The notes under the pieces: generated by a model
Seen by the model: the letters and a program-made list of their open reading frames with translations, nothing else
What the model was told of the DNA's origin: nothing
The model's database searches: none
Shown here: positions 24,886-33,409 of the stretch, one piece after another
Layout: each line of letters begins with the position of its first letter
Numbering within the stretch: position 1 is the first letter of the stretch
Assembly: GCA_963763475.1 (NCBI GenBank)
Contig: CAVXOR010000001.1
Span: forward strand, 310,001-374,000
Length of the DNA stretch: 64,000 bases
Direction of reading: 5' to 3'
DNA from: AC-32 sp963763475
GTDB lineage: Bacteria; Actinomycetota; Thermoleophilia; Gaiellales; Gaiellaceae
Position numbers and translations under genes: made by a program

Positions 24886-26379
24886 ATGGGGACACCGCGG
24901 GACCTCAGGGACTGGATCGCGCTACTGGAGCGCGAAGGCGAGCTCGTCCGGATCTCAGCCGAGGTCGACCCGCACCTCGAGGTCACCGAGATCGTCGACC
25001 GGGTGGTCAAGGCCGGCGGGCCGGCGCTGCTGTTCGAGAGCCCGAAGTCCGAGCACCCGCTGCTGATCAACCAGTTCGGCACCGAGCGGCGGATGTGCCT
25101 CGCGTTCGGCGCCGACTCGCTCGACGACGTCGGCCGGCGGCTCGGCGACGTGCTCGAGATGCAGCCGCCCCAGGGCCTCGCCGAGAAGGTGCGCGGCCTG
25201 AAGAAGCTGAAGTCGATCGCCGACTCGCGGCCGAAGAGCGTCCGCAGCGGGCCGGTGCAGGAGGTCGTCCTGACCGGCGAGGAGGTCGACCTGCGCCGCC
25301 TGCCGGTCCAGACTTGCTGGCCGGAAGACGCGGCGCCGTTCATCACGCTCCCCGCGGTGATCACGAAGGACCCGCGCACGGGCGGCCGCAACGTCGGCAT
25401 GTACCGGCTACAGGTGATCGACGAGCGGACGACCGCGATGCACTGGCAGATCCACAAGGACGGCCGCGCCGACTACCTGCTCGCCGACGGCAAGCTCGAG
25501 GTGGCCGTCGCGCTGGGGCTCGATCCTGTCACCGCCTATGCGGCCAGCGCGCCGCTGCCCAAGCACGTCGACGAGCTGATGCTCGCGGGCTTCCTGCGCG
25601 GCGAGCCGGTCGAGCTCGTGCGCGGCAAGACGGTCGACCTCGAGGTGCCGGCGAACGCCGAGATCGCGCTCGAGGGCTACATCGCCAAGGACGAGCTGAC
25701 CGAGGAGGGGCCGTTCGGCGACCACACGGGCTACTACACGCCGCCCGAGCCGTTCCCGGTCTTCCACGTGACCGCGATGACGATGCGACGCGACGCGATC
25801 TACCCGTCGATCGTGGTCGGCAAGCCGCCGCAGGAAGACGCGTGGCTCGGCAAGGCGACCGAGCGGATCTTCCTGCCCGCGATCCGGATGAGCGTTCCCG
25901 AGATCGTCGACTACGACCTGCCGGTCGCCGGCGCGTTCCACAACTGCTGCATCGTCTCGATCCGCAAGGGCTACCCCGGCCACGCGCAGAAGGTGATGCA
26001 CGCGATCTGGGGCCTCGGGCTGCTCAGCCTGACCAAGGCGGTCGTGGTCGTCGACGAGTGGGTGGACGTGCACGACTACGAGGAGGTCTTCTTCCGGGTC
26101 GGCGCCAACGTCGACCCGAAGCGCGACGTGCTGATCAGCGAGGGCCCGCTCGACCACCTCGACCACGCGCCGACGCTGCAGTTCTACGGCGGGAAGCTCG
26201 GGATCGACGCGACGCACAAGGGCCCACAGGAGGGCACGCGCGAGTGGCCGCCGGAGATCGAGATGAGCGAGGAGATCCGACGCCGCGTCGACGAGCGCTG
26301 GGACGAGTACGGGCTCGGCGCGCCTGTCGGCGAGGACGGACGCCGCGAAGGCGCGTTGCGCCAACTGTTACGTCGTTGA
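24886..26379 (+). CDS. mqnL: UbiD-family decarboxylase, probable menaquinone-pathway enzyme
   Basis: A 497-residue decarboxylase that uses prenylated FMN. The family core is seen in DELTEEGPFGDHTGYYTP (catalytic Glu region, about residues 268-285), FHVTAMTMRRDAIYP and ERIFLPAIRMSVPEIVDYDL. In futalosine-type organisms a UbiD homologue removes the carboxylate from the naphthoate intermediate, and a UbiX homologue supplies its cofactor; one lies at 29392. The neighbours (MenG, MqnA, polyprenyl synthase) support that role over other UbiD substrates. Confidence 0.85.
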   Translation: MGTPRDLRDWIALLEREGELVRISAEVDPHLEVTEIVDRVVKAGGPALLFESPKSEHPLLINQFGTERRMCLAFGADSLDDVGRRLGDVLEMQPPQGLAEKVRGLKKLKSIADSRPKSVRSGPVQEVVLTGEEVDLRRLPVQTCWPEDAAPFITLPAVITKDPRTGGRNVGMYRLQVIDERTTAMHWQIHKDGRADYLLADGKLEVAVALGLDPVTAYAASAPLPKHVDELMLAGFLRGEPVELVRGKTVDLEVPANAEIALEGYIAKDELTEEGPFGDHTGYYTPPEPFPVFHVTAMTMRRDAIYPSIVVGKPPQEDAWLGKATERIFLPAIRMSVPEIVDYDLPVAGAFHNCCIVSIRKGYPGHAQKVMHAIWGLGLLSLTKAVVVVDEWVDVHDYEEVFFRVGANVDPKRDVLISEGPLDHLDHAPTLQFYGGKLGIDATHKGPQEGTREWPPEIEMSEEIRRRVDERWDEYGLGAPVGEDGRREGALRQLLRR

Positions 26380-26404
26380 CGCCGCCAACCTGCAACGATT
26401 GAAT
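26376..26404 (+). promoter_or_regulatory. Candidate sigma-70-type promoter of the qcr operon
   Basis: TTGACG (26376-26381) and TTGAAT (26399-26404) are separated by 17 bp, the ideal spacing, with 5/6 and 4/6 matches to the consensus. The -35 overlaps the UbiD stop. An AAGGGAGAG ribosome binding site (26421-26429) precedes the TTG start. Confidence 0.5.
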
Positions 26405-26434
26405 CCAGCCGCTTCGAACTAAGGGAGAGACTGC

Positions 26435-27379
26435 TTGGAAGAGCGCCCGGGGGACGATCGACCGCAGCTTCCACCGCCAAGCCTGTGGCCGGTGGGCTTC
26501 GCCCTCGGCATCGTGTGTCTGCTGGTGGGCCTCGTGGTCAGCTGGTGGGTCGCTGCGGTCGGCGCGGCACTCGCGCTCGTCTTCGGCTTCCTCTGGGCCC
26601 GCGAGGTGGCGACCGGCCGTCCGGCGCTTCCCGGCCCGCCGCCGGACGAGCCCACGCCGGACGCGCCCGCGATTCCCGCCGACAAGGGCGAGGCCGCGAT
26701 GCCCGAGCCGGAGCCCGGCGAGCGGTTCCCGCGCAACCGCTTCCTCGAGGGTGCGACGCTCGGCCTCGGCGCCGTGATCGGAGCGATCGTGACCCTGCCC
26801 GCGGCCGGCTTCGCGCTGCTGCCCGGGTTCCTGAAGCAGAAGGGTAATCCCGTCGACCTCGGGCCGACCACGGACTTCGAGGAGAACAAGTGGCAGGTGG
26901 TCACCTTCATCCGCGATCCCGCCCAGGGTGAGATCTCCCGCCGCACGGCGTTCGTGCGCAACAACGGCCTGCTCGACGGCATCCCGAGCTTCACGATCAT
27001 CTCCAACCGCTGCGCGCACGTCGGCTGCCCGGTGCAGCCCGGCGGCCCCGTCTTCCAGGAGGACGAGAAGACCGTCAAGACCAAGAACGGCAATGTCCTG
27101 ATGACGCCCGTTTTGCCCGCGGCCGGCTTCATCTGCCCTTGCCACGGGGGCTCCTACGACCAGGAGGGCAACCGCATCGCCGGCCCGCCCGTCCGCGGCC
27201 TCGACCGCTACGAGTTCGACATCGTCGACGGCCGCCTCGTGCTGGGCGACCTCTACAGCGTCGTCAAGGTCGAGGGCTCCGGGAAGACCGCCAGGATCGA
27301 GAAGGTCGAGCTGCACGGCCCCGGCCAGCACGCGGACGGCCCGGAGTCCTGGCTCTATCCCTTGCAGCCGCCGCACTGA
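26435..27379 (+). CDS. qcrA: Menaquinol-cytochrome c reductase Rieske iron-sulfur protein
   Basis: A 314-residue Rieske subunit. Two N-terminal helices (about 18-38 and 40-57), a Pro/Glu linker and a third helix (about 107-130) give the three-helix anchor known from actinobacterial QcrA. The [2Fe-2S] ligands are C193 and H195 (with disulfide Cys C198) in CAHVGCPV, and C234 and H237 (with disulfide Cys C236) in CPCHGG. It passes electrons from menaquinol to cytochrome c. TTG 26435 is preceded by a clear ribosome binding site. It overlaps qcrB by one base. Confidence 0.93.
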   Translation: MEERPGDDRPQLPPPSLWPVGFALGIVCLLVGLVVSWWVAAVGAALALVFGFLWAREVATGRPALPGPPPDEPTPDAPAIPADKGEAAMPEPEPGERFPRNRFLEGATLGLGAVIGAIVTLPAAGFALLPGFLKQKGNPVDLGPTTDFEENKWQVVTFIRDPAQGEISRRTAFVRNNGLLDGIPSFTIISNRCAHVGCPVQPGGPVFQEDEKTVKTKNGNVLMTPVLPAAGFICPCHGGSYDQEGNRIAGPPVRGLDRYEFDIVDGRLVLGDLYSVVKVEGSGKTARIEKVELHGPGQHADGPESWLYPLQPPH

Positions 27380-28182
27380 TGGCGCGCAACCGGTCAGAGC
27401 GGCGCGACAAGCTCGTCGGCGCGGCGATGTACCCGCTCGACTGGCTCGAGGAGCGCTCGGGCCTCGTGGGCGGGATCCGCTACTTCCTCTTTCGCAAGGT
27501 CCCGGGCGACACGAGCTGGTGGCACACGCTCGGCTCGGCGACGCTGACGGCCTTCCTCGTCCAGCTCGTGACCGGCGTGATCCTCGCGATGTACTACAAG
27601 CCCTCGCCGGCCGAGGCGCACTCCTCCGTCGAGCACATCACCCACGACCTGACGCTCGGCTGGCTCGTGCGCGGCATGCACCGCTGGGGCGCGAGCGTGT
27701 TCATCATCCTGATGTTCATGCATATGGGCCGGGTGTTCCTGTTCGGCGCGTACAAGTACCCGCGCGAGCTGAACTGGATCGTTGGAGTGCTCCTGCTGGC
27801 GACCGGCCTGTTCGAGGGCCTGACCGGCTACCTGCTCCCCTTCGACCAGACCGCGTACTGGGCGACGGTGGTGGCGGTCAACATCAACGGCACCGCCCCC
27901 TTCGTCGGCCCGTACCTGGCAACCGTCTTACGCGGCGGCGCCGAGATCGGCCCGGATACGCTCGCCCGCTTCTATTCGATTCACATGCTGCTGGTCCCGG
28001 GCGCGCTGATCGGGCTGATCGGCTTGCACCTATACCTGATCGTGCGCCTCGGCGTCACCTCGCCGCCCTGGTCGAAGGATGCAGCCGGCAGCGAGCCCGA
28101 CGACGAGCCGCCGCCGGCGCGCTCCGGTCTCGTCCAGCCCGGCCCGCGGGCCGCGGGCGTCCGTAGGAGGCCGTCGGAATGA
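27379..28182 (+). CDS. qcrB: Cytochrome b6-like subunit of the menaquinol-cytochrome c reductase
   Basis: A 267-residue N-terminal-half cytochrome b with four core helices. Haem b ligands are H101 and H115 (first pair partners, GMHRWGAS and FMHMGRV) and H202 and H217 (SIHMLL and LHLYLI). The 14-residue gap between H202 and H217 is the b6-type spacing. The tail after residue 230 is Pro/Asp-rich and disordered. The C-terminal half of cytochrome b is encoded by the next, overlapping gene. Confidence 0.93.
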   Translation: MARNRSERRDKLVGAAMYPLDWLEERSGLVGGIRYFLFRKVPGDTSWWHTLGSATLTAFLVQLVTGVILAMYYKPSPAEAHSSVEHITHDLTLGWLVRGMHRWGASVFIILMFMHMGRVFLFGAYKYPRELNWIVGVLLLATGLFEGLTGYLLPFDQTAYWATVVAVNINGTAPFVGPYLATVLRGGAEIGPDTLARFYSIHMLLVPGALIGLIGLHLYLIVRLGVTSPPWSKDAAGSEPDDEPPPARSGLVQPGPRAAGVRRRPSE

Positions 28183-28973
28183 GCGCACTCGACGAGCGGC
28201 GCTCCGGGTTCCAGCGCTACAAGGAGGACGTCAAGCGGCGCGGCAAGCCGTTCTACCCGTTCGCGATGTTCCACGACACGGTCATGAGCCTCGTCGTGGT
28301 GAGCGTGATCGCCGGTCTCGCCTGGGTCTGGAAGCACTACACGATTCTCGGGCCGTTGCTCGGCGAGAAGGCCGACCCCGGGACGATCTCGTTCGTGCCG
28401 CGGCCTGATTGGTACTTCTACTTCCTCTTCTATCTGCTCCGGATCTTCAAGTGGCCGGAGACGGTGATCCTCGCGACGGTCGGGATCCCGACCCTGTGCC
28501 TCGTCCTGCTGCTGGCACTCCCCTTCGTCGACCTCCGCTCGGAGCGGCGGCTCTCGCGCCGTCCCGTCGCGATCGTGGCCGCGGCGTTGACGATCATCTC
28601 GATGGGCGTGCTCACGTACAAGGGCGCGACTGCCGAGGAGGCGATCACCAGCGAGGTGAAGGCTGCGATCCCGGGCTGGGCGCGGCAACAGGGCTTCCAG
28701 AACAACAAGGAGGCACTGGCCGGGGCGAACCTGTTCGCCGAGTCGGGCTGCGCGAACTGCCACACCTACCTCGGCACGGGGTCGTCCAACCTCGGCGCGC
28801 CCGACCTCTCGGCCGAGGGGGCGAAGAACAAGGGCGTCCAGTTCCAGGTCGACCACCTCAAGTGCCCGAGCTGCGTGAACCCGGGCTCGCCGATGCCGCC
28901 GTTCGCGGCGCTGGGGGATGACAACCTGCACAAGCTCGCCGTCTTCCTCGAGGCCTCCAAGGGCCCGAAGTAG
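28179..28973 (+). CDS. qcrC: Cytochrome b subunit IV fused to cytochrome c
   Basis: A 264-residue fusion. Residues about 10-150 carry three or four helices of subunit IV, with the Qo-site motif PDWYF (76-80, normally PEWY). Residues about 160-264 form a class I cytochrome c with haem motif CANCH (191-195) and a probable Met ligand in SPMPPF (M239). This fusion is the arrangement known from Bacillus QcrC. A second CxxC pair, C229 and C232, lies just before the Met. ATGA overlap with qcrB. Confidence 0.9.
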   Translation: MSALDERRSGFQRYKEDVKRRGKPFYPFAMFHDTVMSLVVVSVIAGLAWVWKHYTILGPLLGEKADPGTISFVPRPDWYFYFLFYLLRIFKWPETVILATVGIPTLCLVLLLALPFVDLRSERRLSRRPVAIVAAALTIISMGVLTYKGATAEEAITSEVKAAIPGWARQQGFQNNKEALAGANLFAESGCANCHTYLGTGSSNLGAPDLSAEGAKNKGVQFQVDHLKCPSCVNPGSPMPPFAALGDDNLHKLAVFLEASKGPK

Positions 28974-28977
28974 GACT

Positions 28978-29388
28978 GTGGCCGGCGCCCTGGTCCTGCT
29001 CGCGCTCGGGCTGGGCGTGGGCCTGCTCGGCTGTTCCGAGCCTCCGCCCGATCAGGCGCTCGGCTCGACCGTGAAGGAGCAGATCCCGCGCTGGGCCCGA
29101 GAGCAGGGCTTCGCCGGGAACAAGCAGGCCCTCGCCGGCGCGAACGTGTTCGCCGAGGCGGGCTGCACGCACTGCCACACCTACCTCGGCACAGGCTCGA
29201 CCAACCTCGGCGCGCCTGACCTGAGCGCCGAGGGCGCCAAGGGCCGCGGGATCCAGTTCCAGATCGACTTCCTCAAGTGCCCACAGTGCCGCGATTCCAA
29301 CTCGTCGATGCCGCCCTTCACCGCGCTCGGCGCGGCGAGCCTGCGCAACCTGGCGGTCTTCCTCGAAGCCTCGAAGGGCAAGCACTAG
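28978..29388 (+). CDS. Cytochrome c lipoprotein paralogous to the QcrC haem domain
   Basis: A 136-residue protein starting with a lipoprotein signal peptide (lipobox LLGC, Cys near residue 19). The rest closely matches the cytochrome c half of the preceding gene: EQIPRWAREQGFAGNKQALA, the haem motif CTHCH, THCHTYLGTGSTNLGAPDLS and the paired cysteines of KCPQC before SSMPPF. It is thus a tandem duplicate of that domain, freed from the membrane helices and anchored by lipid. It is likely a mobile electron carrier for the bc complex. GTG 28978 is 4 nt after the previous stop. Confidence 0.88.
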   Translation: MAGALVLLALGLGVGLLGCSEPPPDQALGSTVKEQIPRWAREQGFAGNKQALAGANVFAEAGCTHCHTYLGTGSTNLGAPDLSAEGAKGRGIQFQIDFLKCPQCRDSNSSMPPFTALGAASLRNLAVFLEASKGKH

Positions 29389-29391
29389 ACA

Positions 29392-29979
29392 TTGCGCATC
29401 TTCCTCGGGATCACCGGCGCCTCGGGAGCGCCGTACGCGGCGCGGCTGCTCGAGTCGCTCGCGGCTGCGGGTTGCGAGGTCGGTCTCTGCGCCTCGCGCG
29501 CCGGGCTCGAGGTGCTCGCGACCGAGCTCTACGACGACGCGCGACTCTCGCCGGACGAGACGCTCGCGCGCCTGACCGAGCCGCTCCGCGAGGCGGTCAC
29601 GCTGCACGACGAGCGCGACTGGCACGCGCCCTACGCCAGCGGCTCGGCCAAGGTCGACGGTTACGTGATCTGCCCGTGCTCGATGGGCACGCTCGGCACG
29701 ATCGCCTCGGGCGCGATGTCGAACCTGATCCAGCGGGCGGCGAGCGTCGCACTGAAGGAGGGCCGCAAGCTCGTGCTCTGCCCGCGCGAGACGCCGCTCT
29801 CGACGATCCACCTGGAGAACATGCTGCGCGTGCGGCAGGCGGGAGCGACGGTGCTCTTCCTGGCGCCGGGCTTCTACCACGGGGCCTCGTCCGTGGACGA
29901 CCTGGTCGACTTCATCGTCGCGCGCTGCCTCGACCAGCTCGGGCTCGAGCATTCCCTGGCGCCGAGGTGGGGCGAGTGA
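29392..29979 (+). CDS. mqnM: UbiX-family flavin prenyltransferase
   Basis: A 195-residue enzyme making prenylated FMN, the cofactor UbiD-type decarboxylases need. Family motifs are GITGASGAPYAARLLE at the N-terminus, CPCSMGTLGTIASGAMSNLI and LCPRETPLSTIHLENMLRV. It starts at TTG 29392, 3 nt after the cytochrome gene, and ends in a 4-bp overlap with menG. Its natural partner is the UbiD homologue at 24886. Confidence 0.92.
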   Translation: MRIFLGITGASGAPYAARLLESLAAAGCEVGLCASRAGLEVLATELYDDARLSPDETLARLTEPLREAVTLHDERDWHAPYASGSAKVDGYVICPCSMGTLGTIASGAMSNLIQRAASVALKEGRKLVLCPRETPLSTIHLENMLRVRQAGATVLFLAPGFYHGASSVDDLVDFIVARCLDQLGLEHSLAPRWGE

Positions 29980-30659
29980 GCGTCGAGTCCGGCAGGCTCG
30001 CGCCCGAGGCGGTGCGCTCGATGTTCGACCGCATCTCGCCGGTCTACGACGCGATGAACCGGACGATGACGATGGGCCTCGACCAGCGCTGGCGCGGCGC
30101 GACAGTCGCAGCCGTGGTGCGGCCGGGCGACCGCGTGCTCGACGCCTGCTGCGGCACCGGCGACCTTGCGGTCGCGGCCCTGCGCGCGGGCGCGACCGTG
30201 ACCGGTCTCGACTTCTCGGGGCGGATGCTCGAGCGTGGGCGGCGAAAGTCGGCCGAGATCACGTGGGTTCAGGGCGACGCGCAGCAGCTGCCGTTCGAGG
30301 ACGGAAGCTTCGACACGGCGACGGTCGGCTTCGGCGTGCGCAACCTCGATGACCTCGAGCGCGGCCTCGAGGAGCTACGCCGCGTGCTGAAGCCCGGCGG
30401 CCGCGTCGCGATCCTCGAGATCACGCGCCCGAGCGGCCTCCTCGCGCCGTTCTACCGGCTCTGGTTCGACGGCTTCGTGCCGCTGCTGGGAAAAGTCCTT
30501 CCTGGCGGCGCTGCGTACACGTACCTTCCCGCTAGCGTGCGGCGTTTTCCCGGCCCCGACGAGCTCGCCGGCCTCCTGCGCGGGGCCGGCTTCGAGGATG
30601 TCCGCTGGCGCACCTTCGCCGGCGGGATCGTCGCGCTGCACATCGGAGTCGCGAAGTGA
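29976..30659 (+). CDS. menG: Demethylmenaquinone methyltransferase
   Basis: A 227-residue UbiE/MenG SAM-dependent methyltransferase that methylates demethylmenaquinone in the last step of menaquinone synthesis. It shows RSMFDRISPVYDAMNRTMTM at the N-terminus, the SAM motif VLDACCGTGDLAVAAL, TVGFGVRNLDDLERGL and EELRRVLKPGGRVAILEITR. It overlaps its neighbours on both sides by 4 bp, within the quinone operon. Confidence 0.95.
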   Translation: MSVESGRLAPEAVRSMFDRISPVYDAMNRTMTMGLDQRWRGATVAAVVRPGDRVLDACCGTGDLAVAALRAGATVTGLDFSGRMLERGRRKSAEITWVQGDAQQLPFEDGSFDTATVGFGVRNLDDLERGLEELRRVLKPGGRVAILEITRPSGLLAPFYRLWFDGFVPLLGKVLPGGAAYTYLPASVRRFPGPDELAGLLRGAGFEDVRWRTFAGGIVALHIGVAK

Positions 30660-31564
30660 GCCTGGCGACGATCCGCGAGACGCCGGGTCTCGACGCGTAC
30701 CTCGAGGACCTCGAGGTGCGCCTGGCCGCAGCGGTCGAGTCGCACCCCGGCCTCGTCGCAGAGGTCGGCGGCGAGGCGCTCGCGGCCGGAGGCAAGCGGC
30801 TGCGGCCGCTGCTCGTGTTCCTCGCCTCGCGCCCGGGTGAGGCGCCCCTGGCTGCGGGGGCGGCGGTCGAGCTCGTGCACATGGCGACGCTCGTCCACGA
30901 CGACCTGATCGACCAGGCCCGGTACCGCCGCGGCCGCGAGGCCGCCTGGGCGAGCCACGGCCCCGGGGCGGCGCGCGCCGCCGGCGACTACCTGTTCGCA
31001 CGGGCCTTCGCCGAGCTCGCCGCGACCGGCGACCGTGCCGCAGTCCAGTGCCTCGCCGGCGCGACGCTCGCCCTTGCTCGCGGCGAGGCGCTGCAGCGCG
31101 CGCAGACGCACGACCCGGACACGAGCGTCGACGACTACCTCGCCCGCTGCGCGCTCAAGACCGGAAAGCTGTTCGAGGCGGCCTGCCTGCTCGGCAGCGG
31201 CGGCGACGAGGGGCTCGGCGCCTTCGGGCTCGCCCTCGGGATCGCCTTCCAGATCGCGGACGACATCCTGGACTGCTCGGGAGAGACGATCGAGACCGGC
31301 AAGATCGCCGGCACCGACCTGCGGGAGGGGACGCCCACCCTGCCGCTGATCCTGGCGGCGCGCGAGGACGAAAGCGTCCGCCGCGCGCTCGCGGGCGGCC
31401 CGCTCGACGGCGCCCTCGTCCGCGTCGCCGAGACCGGCGCGCTGGAATCGTCCCGCGAGCTTGCGCTCGACTACGCTCGCCGAGCCCGCGCCTGCCTGGA
31501 CGGCCACCTGCGGCGGGACGAGCTCGAGGCCCTCACCGACGCGGTCGTCGACCGGGAATCCTGA
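30656..31564 (+). CDS. Polyprenyl diphosphate synthase
   Basis: A 302-residue trans-isoprenyl diphosphate synthase that builds the menaquinone side chain. The first Asp-rich motif is HDDLIDQARYRRG (about residues 81-93). The second reads FQIADDILDCSG (about residues 198-209). KLFEAACLLG and KIAGTDLREGTPTLPLIL are also conserved. Chain length cannot be read reliably. The GTG start overlaps menG. Confidence 0.93.
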   Translation: MSLATIRETPGLDAYLEDLEVRLAAAVESHPGLVAEVGGEALAAGGKRLRPLLVFLASRPGEAPLAAGAAVELVHMATLVHDDLIDQARYRRGREAAWASHGPGAARAAGDYLFARAFAELAATGDRAAVQCLAGATLALARGEALQRAQTHDPDTSVDDYLARCALKTGKLFEAACLLGSGGDEGLGAFGLALGIAFQIADDILDCSGETIETGKIAGTDLREGTPTLPLILAAREDESVRRALAGGPLDGALVRVAETGALESSRELALDYARRARACLDGHLRRDELEALTDAVVDRES

Positions 31565-31566
31565 GC

Positions 31567-32331
31567 GTGATCCGCCTCGGCCGCATCTCCTACGTGAACA
31601 TGGCGCCGGTCTTCCACCGGCTGGAGGCCGAGGTCGAGGAGGTGCAGGGCGTGCCGACCGAGCTGAACGCGCGGCTGCTGGCCGGCGAGCTCGACCTGGC
31701 GCCGATCTCCTCGATCGAGTACGCCCGCAACGCCGACCGGCTGCGCCTCCTTCCGAGGCTGTGCGTCTCCTCCGAGGGCGCGGTCGACTCGATCCAGCTC
31801 GTCGCGCGCAAGCCGCTCGAGCAGGTGCGCACGGTCGCGGTCACCCCCGAGAGCGCGACCTCCGTCGTGCTGACCAAGGTGCTGCTGCCCGAGGCTTCGC
31901 ACGTGTCGCTTGGCGAGGAGGCCGACGCGACCCTGCTGATCGGCGACGCTGCACTGAAGAGCGCCTTCGAGGATCCGACGCCGCACTACGACCTCGGCCG
32001 CCTCTGGCTCGAGCGCACCGGGCTGCCGATGGTCTTCGCGGTCTGGGCCTGCCCTGAGCCCGTGGCGCCGGGCCTCGCCGAGCTCGAGCAGGCGCTCGTC
32101 GACTCCGTACTTACCGCGCGCGCCGAGCCCGAGCGCCTCGCGTACGAGTCGAGCGAGCGCTACGGCTACCCGGCCGGCTTCCTGGCCCGCTACTTCGAGA
32201 AGCTGCGCTACCGCTTCGGCCCGCGCGAGCGCGCCGGCCTGCTGACGTTCCTCGAGCTCGCCCGTGACGTCGGCGAGCTCGACGAGGTGCCCGAGCTGCG
32301 CTTCGTCTCTCGCGCCGAAGCGCCCGTCTAG
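31567..32331 (+). CDS. mqnA: Chorismate dehydratase (futalosine pathway)
   Basis: A 254-residue MqnA. It dehydrates chorismate to 3-enolpyruvyl-benzoate, the entry step of futalosine-type menaquinone synthesis. The family pattern is clear in RLGRISYVNMAPVFHRLE, VPTELNARLLAGELDLAPIS and the SSIEYARN segment that follows. LPMVFAVWACPE lies in the second lobe. It starts 2 nt after the polyprenyl synthase stop, ending the quinone operon. MqnC is encoded 26 kb downstream; MqnE and MqnB are not in the window. Confidence 0.93.
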   Translation: MIRLGRISYVNMAPVFHRLEAEVEEVQGVPTELNARLLAGELDLAPISSIEYARNADRLRLLPRLCVSSEGAVDSIQLVARKPLEQVRTVAVTPESATSVVLTKVLLPEASHVSLGEEADATLLIGDAALKSAFEDPTPHYDLGRLWLERTGLPMVFAVWACPEPVAPGLAELEQALVDSVLTARAEPERLAYESSERYGYPAGFLARYFEKLRYRFGPRERAGLLTFLELARDVGELDEVPELRFVSRAEAPV

Positions 32332-32338
32332 CTTCCAG

Positions 32339-32361
32339 CGACAAGGACGCTGGCCCACGCC
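32339..32361 (+). repeat. Partial copy of the intergenic repeat (right half only)
   Basis: GCTGGCCCACGCC (32349-32361) matches the right half of the 34-bp repeat found eight times downstream. The left half is replaced by CGACAAGGAC, a decamer that recurs at 38651-38660. It lies just after mqnA at the edge of the accessory region. Confidence 0.4.
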
Positions 32362-32402
32362 ACTCGTGAGCCGGGCAAGCAGCCTCGTCATCTTGAGTGG
32401 CG
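32358..32402 (+). terminator. Inverted repeat between convergent genes
   Basis: CGCCACTC (32358-32365) and GAGTGGCG (32395-32402) form a perfect 8-bp inverted repeat with a 29-nt spacer. It separates mqnA from the convergent hydrolase and may end both transcripts. The long loop makes this uncertain. Confidence 0.35.
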
Positions 32403-32416
32403 CGGCGTAAAGAGCG

Positions 32417-33304
32417 TCAGACCGGCTGGACGAGCCAGTCGAATCGTTCCGTGACGAGGTTGGGAGCCGCGAAGTGGCCGCCCCGTTCGTCGATGACGAC
32501 CTCAGCGTTGGGCACGTTGTGAGCGAGCCACTCGCCATGCTGGCGCGGCACGAGCACGTCGGTCAGACCGTAAGCGATGCGGGTCGGGACGCGGATCTCT
32601 GTCACGTCGAAGCCCCAAGGTTGGATCAGACAGAGGGCATCGTCGACATAGCCCCAGACGCCTTGACGAAATGCCTCGTTAAGCATCCGTTGCTCCACCG
32701 CCTGCCGCTCGGGGTTCGCCATCACAGCACGGTCAGCGTCAGAGAACTGCACCTCGCCCGCCTTGGAAGGATCGTCGGCAAGCCGTTCGAGCCATGCAGT
32801 CGCCATTCGGTCGATCTCGCGAGCGAGGATGTCTTCGCCTTCCAATGCCCAGCTGATCTCCTCGATGTTGACCGCGTCCATGCCCGCGAACCAGTCGAAG
32901 CCAGGCATGCCGAACGGCGCGACCCCCGCTACACAGGCGGATCTCGTCACCCGCTCGGGCAGACGTGCGGCAACCGCCAGGCTGTGCGGGCCGCCCCACG
33001 AGCCGCCGCTCACGGCGAAACGCTCAATACCGAGGCTGTCTGCGATCGCGGAAACGTCAGCGACGCAGTCGACCACCCGCCGGCCGCGGAAGCGATCGGA
33101 GCCGCCGTAGCCGGGCCTGTCGTAGGTGATCACGCGCGCTCCCACATCTGCATACGCGCTCGCGTTCGCCTGCCCGACAAAGCGCGAGCCCGGCGTGCCA
33201 TGGAGCGAGAACACCGGGAACCCGTCCGGGTCGCCCCACTCGGCGATCGTCAGCGTCCGCCCATCGGCGGCCGCCACCGTGTGCGTGCCAGACGCCCCAG
33301 CCAT
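32417..33304 (-). CDS. Alpha/beta hydrolase
   Basis: A 295-residue alpha/beta-hydrolase fold enzyme. The oxyanion segment is SLHGTPGSRF (about residue 33), the nucleophile elbow GGSWGG (about residues 102-107), the acid Asp in YGLTDVLVP and the His in GGHFAAP near the end. The substrate is unknown. ATG 33304 was chosen over an upstream ATG because the extra 23 residues would be read through the intergenic repeat. It is the first gene of the repeat-marked accessory region. Confidence 0.88.
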   Translation of the reverse strand: MAGASGTHTVAAADGRTLTIAEWGDPDGFPVFSLHGTPGSRFVGQANASAYADVGARVITYDRPGYGGSDRFRGRRVVDCVADVSAIADSLGIERFAVSGGSWGGPHSLAVAARLPERVTRSACVAGVAPFGMPGFDWFAGMDAVNIEEISWALEGEDILAREIDRMATAWLERLADDPSKAGEVQFSDADRAVMANPERQAVEQRMLNEAFRQGVWGYVDDALCLIQPWGFDVTEIRVPTRIAYGLTDVLVPRQHGEWLAHNVPNAEVVIDERGGHFAAPNLVTERFDWLVQPV

Positions 33305-33350
33305 TGGCGGGATCTTCGCGCACGGCCCGCGTGCGCGGCAGGCTCGTACT

Positions 33351-33384
33351 CCTCGGGGGACATTCCCGAACACTGGCCCAGGCC
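33351..33384 (+). repeat. 34-bp intergenic repeat, copy 1
   Basis: Begins CCTCGGGGGACATTC and ends CACTGGCCCAGGCC. It lies between the start of the alpha/beta hydrolase gene and the 3' end of the next gene. All eight good copies share the orientation and the cores GACATTC (GACGTTC in one) and CTGGCCCA (CTGACCCA or CTGGCCAC in two). Confidence 0.85.
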
Positions 33385-33409
33385 ACGTTCACAGCGCCGG
33401 GCTGCGCTG

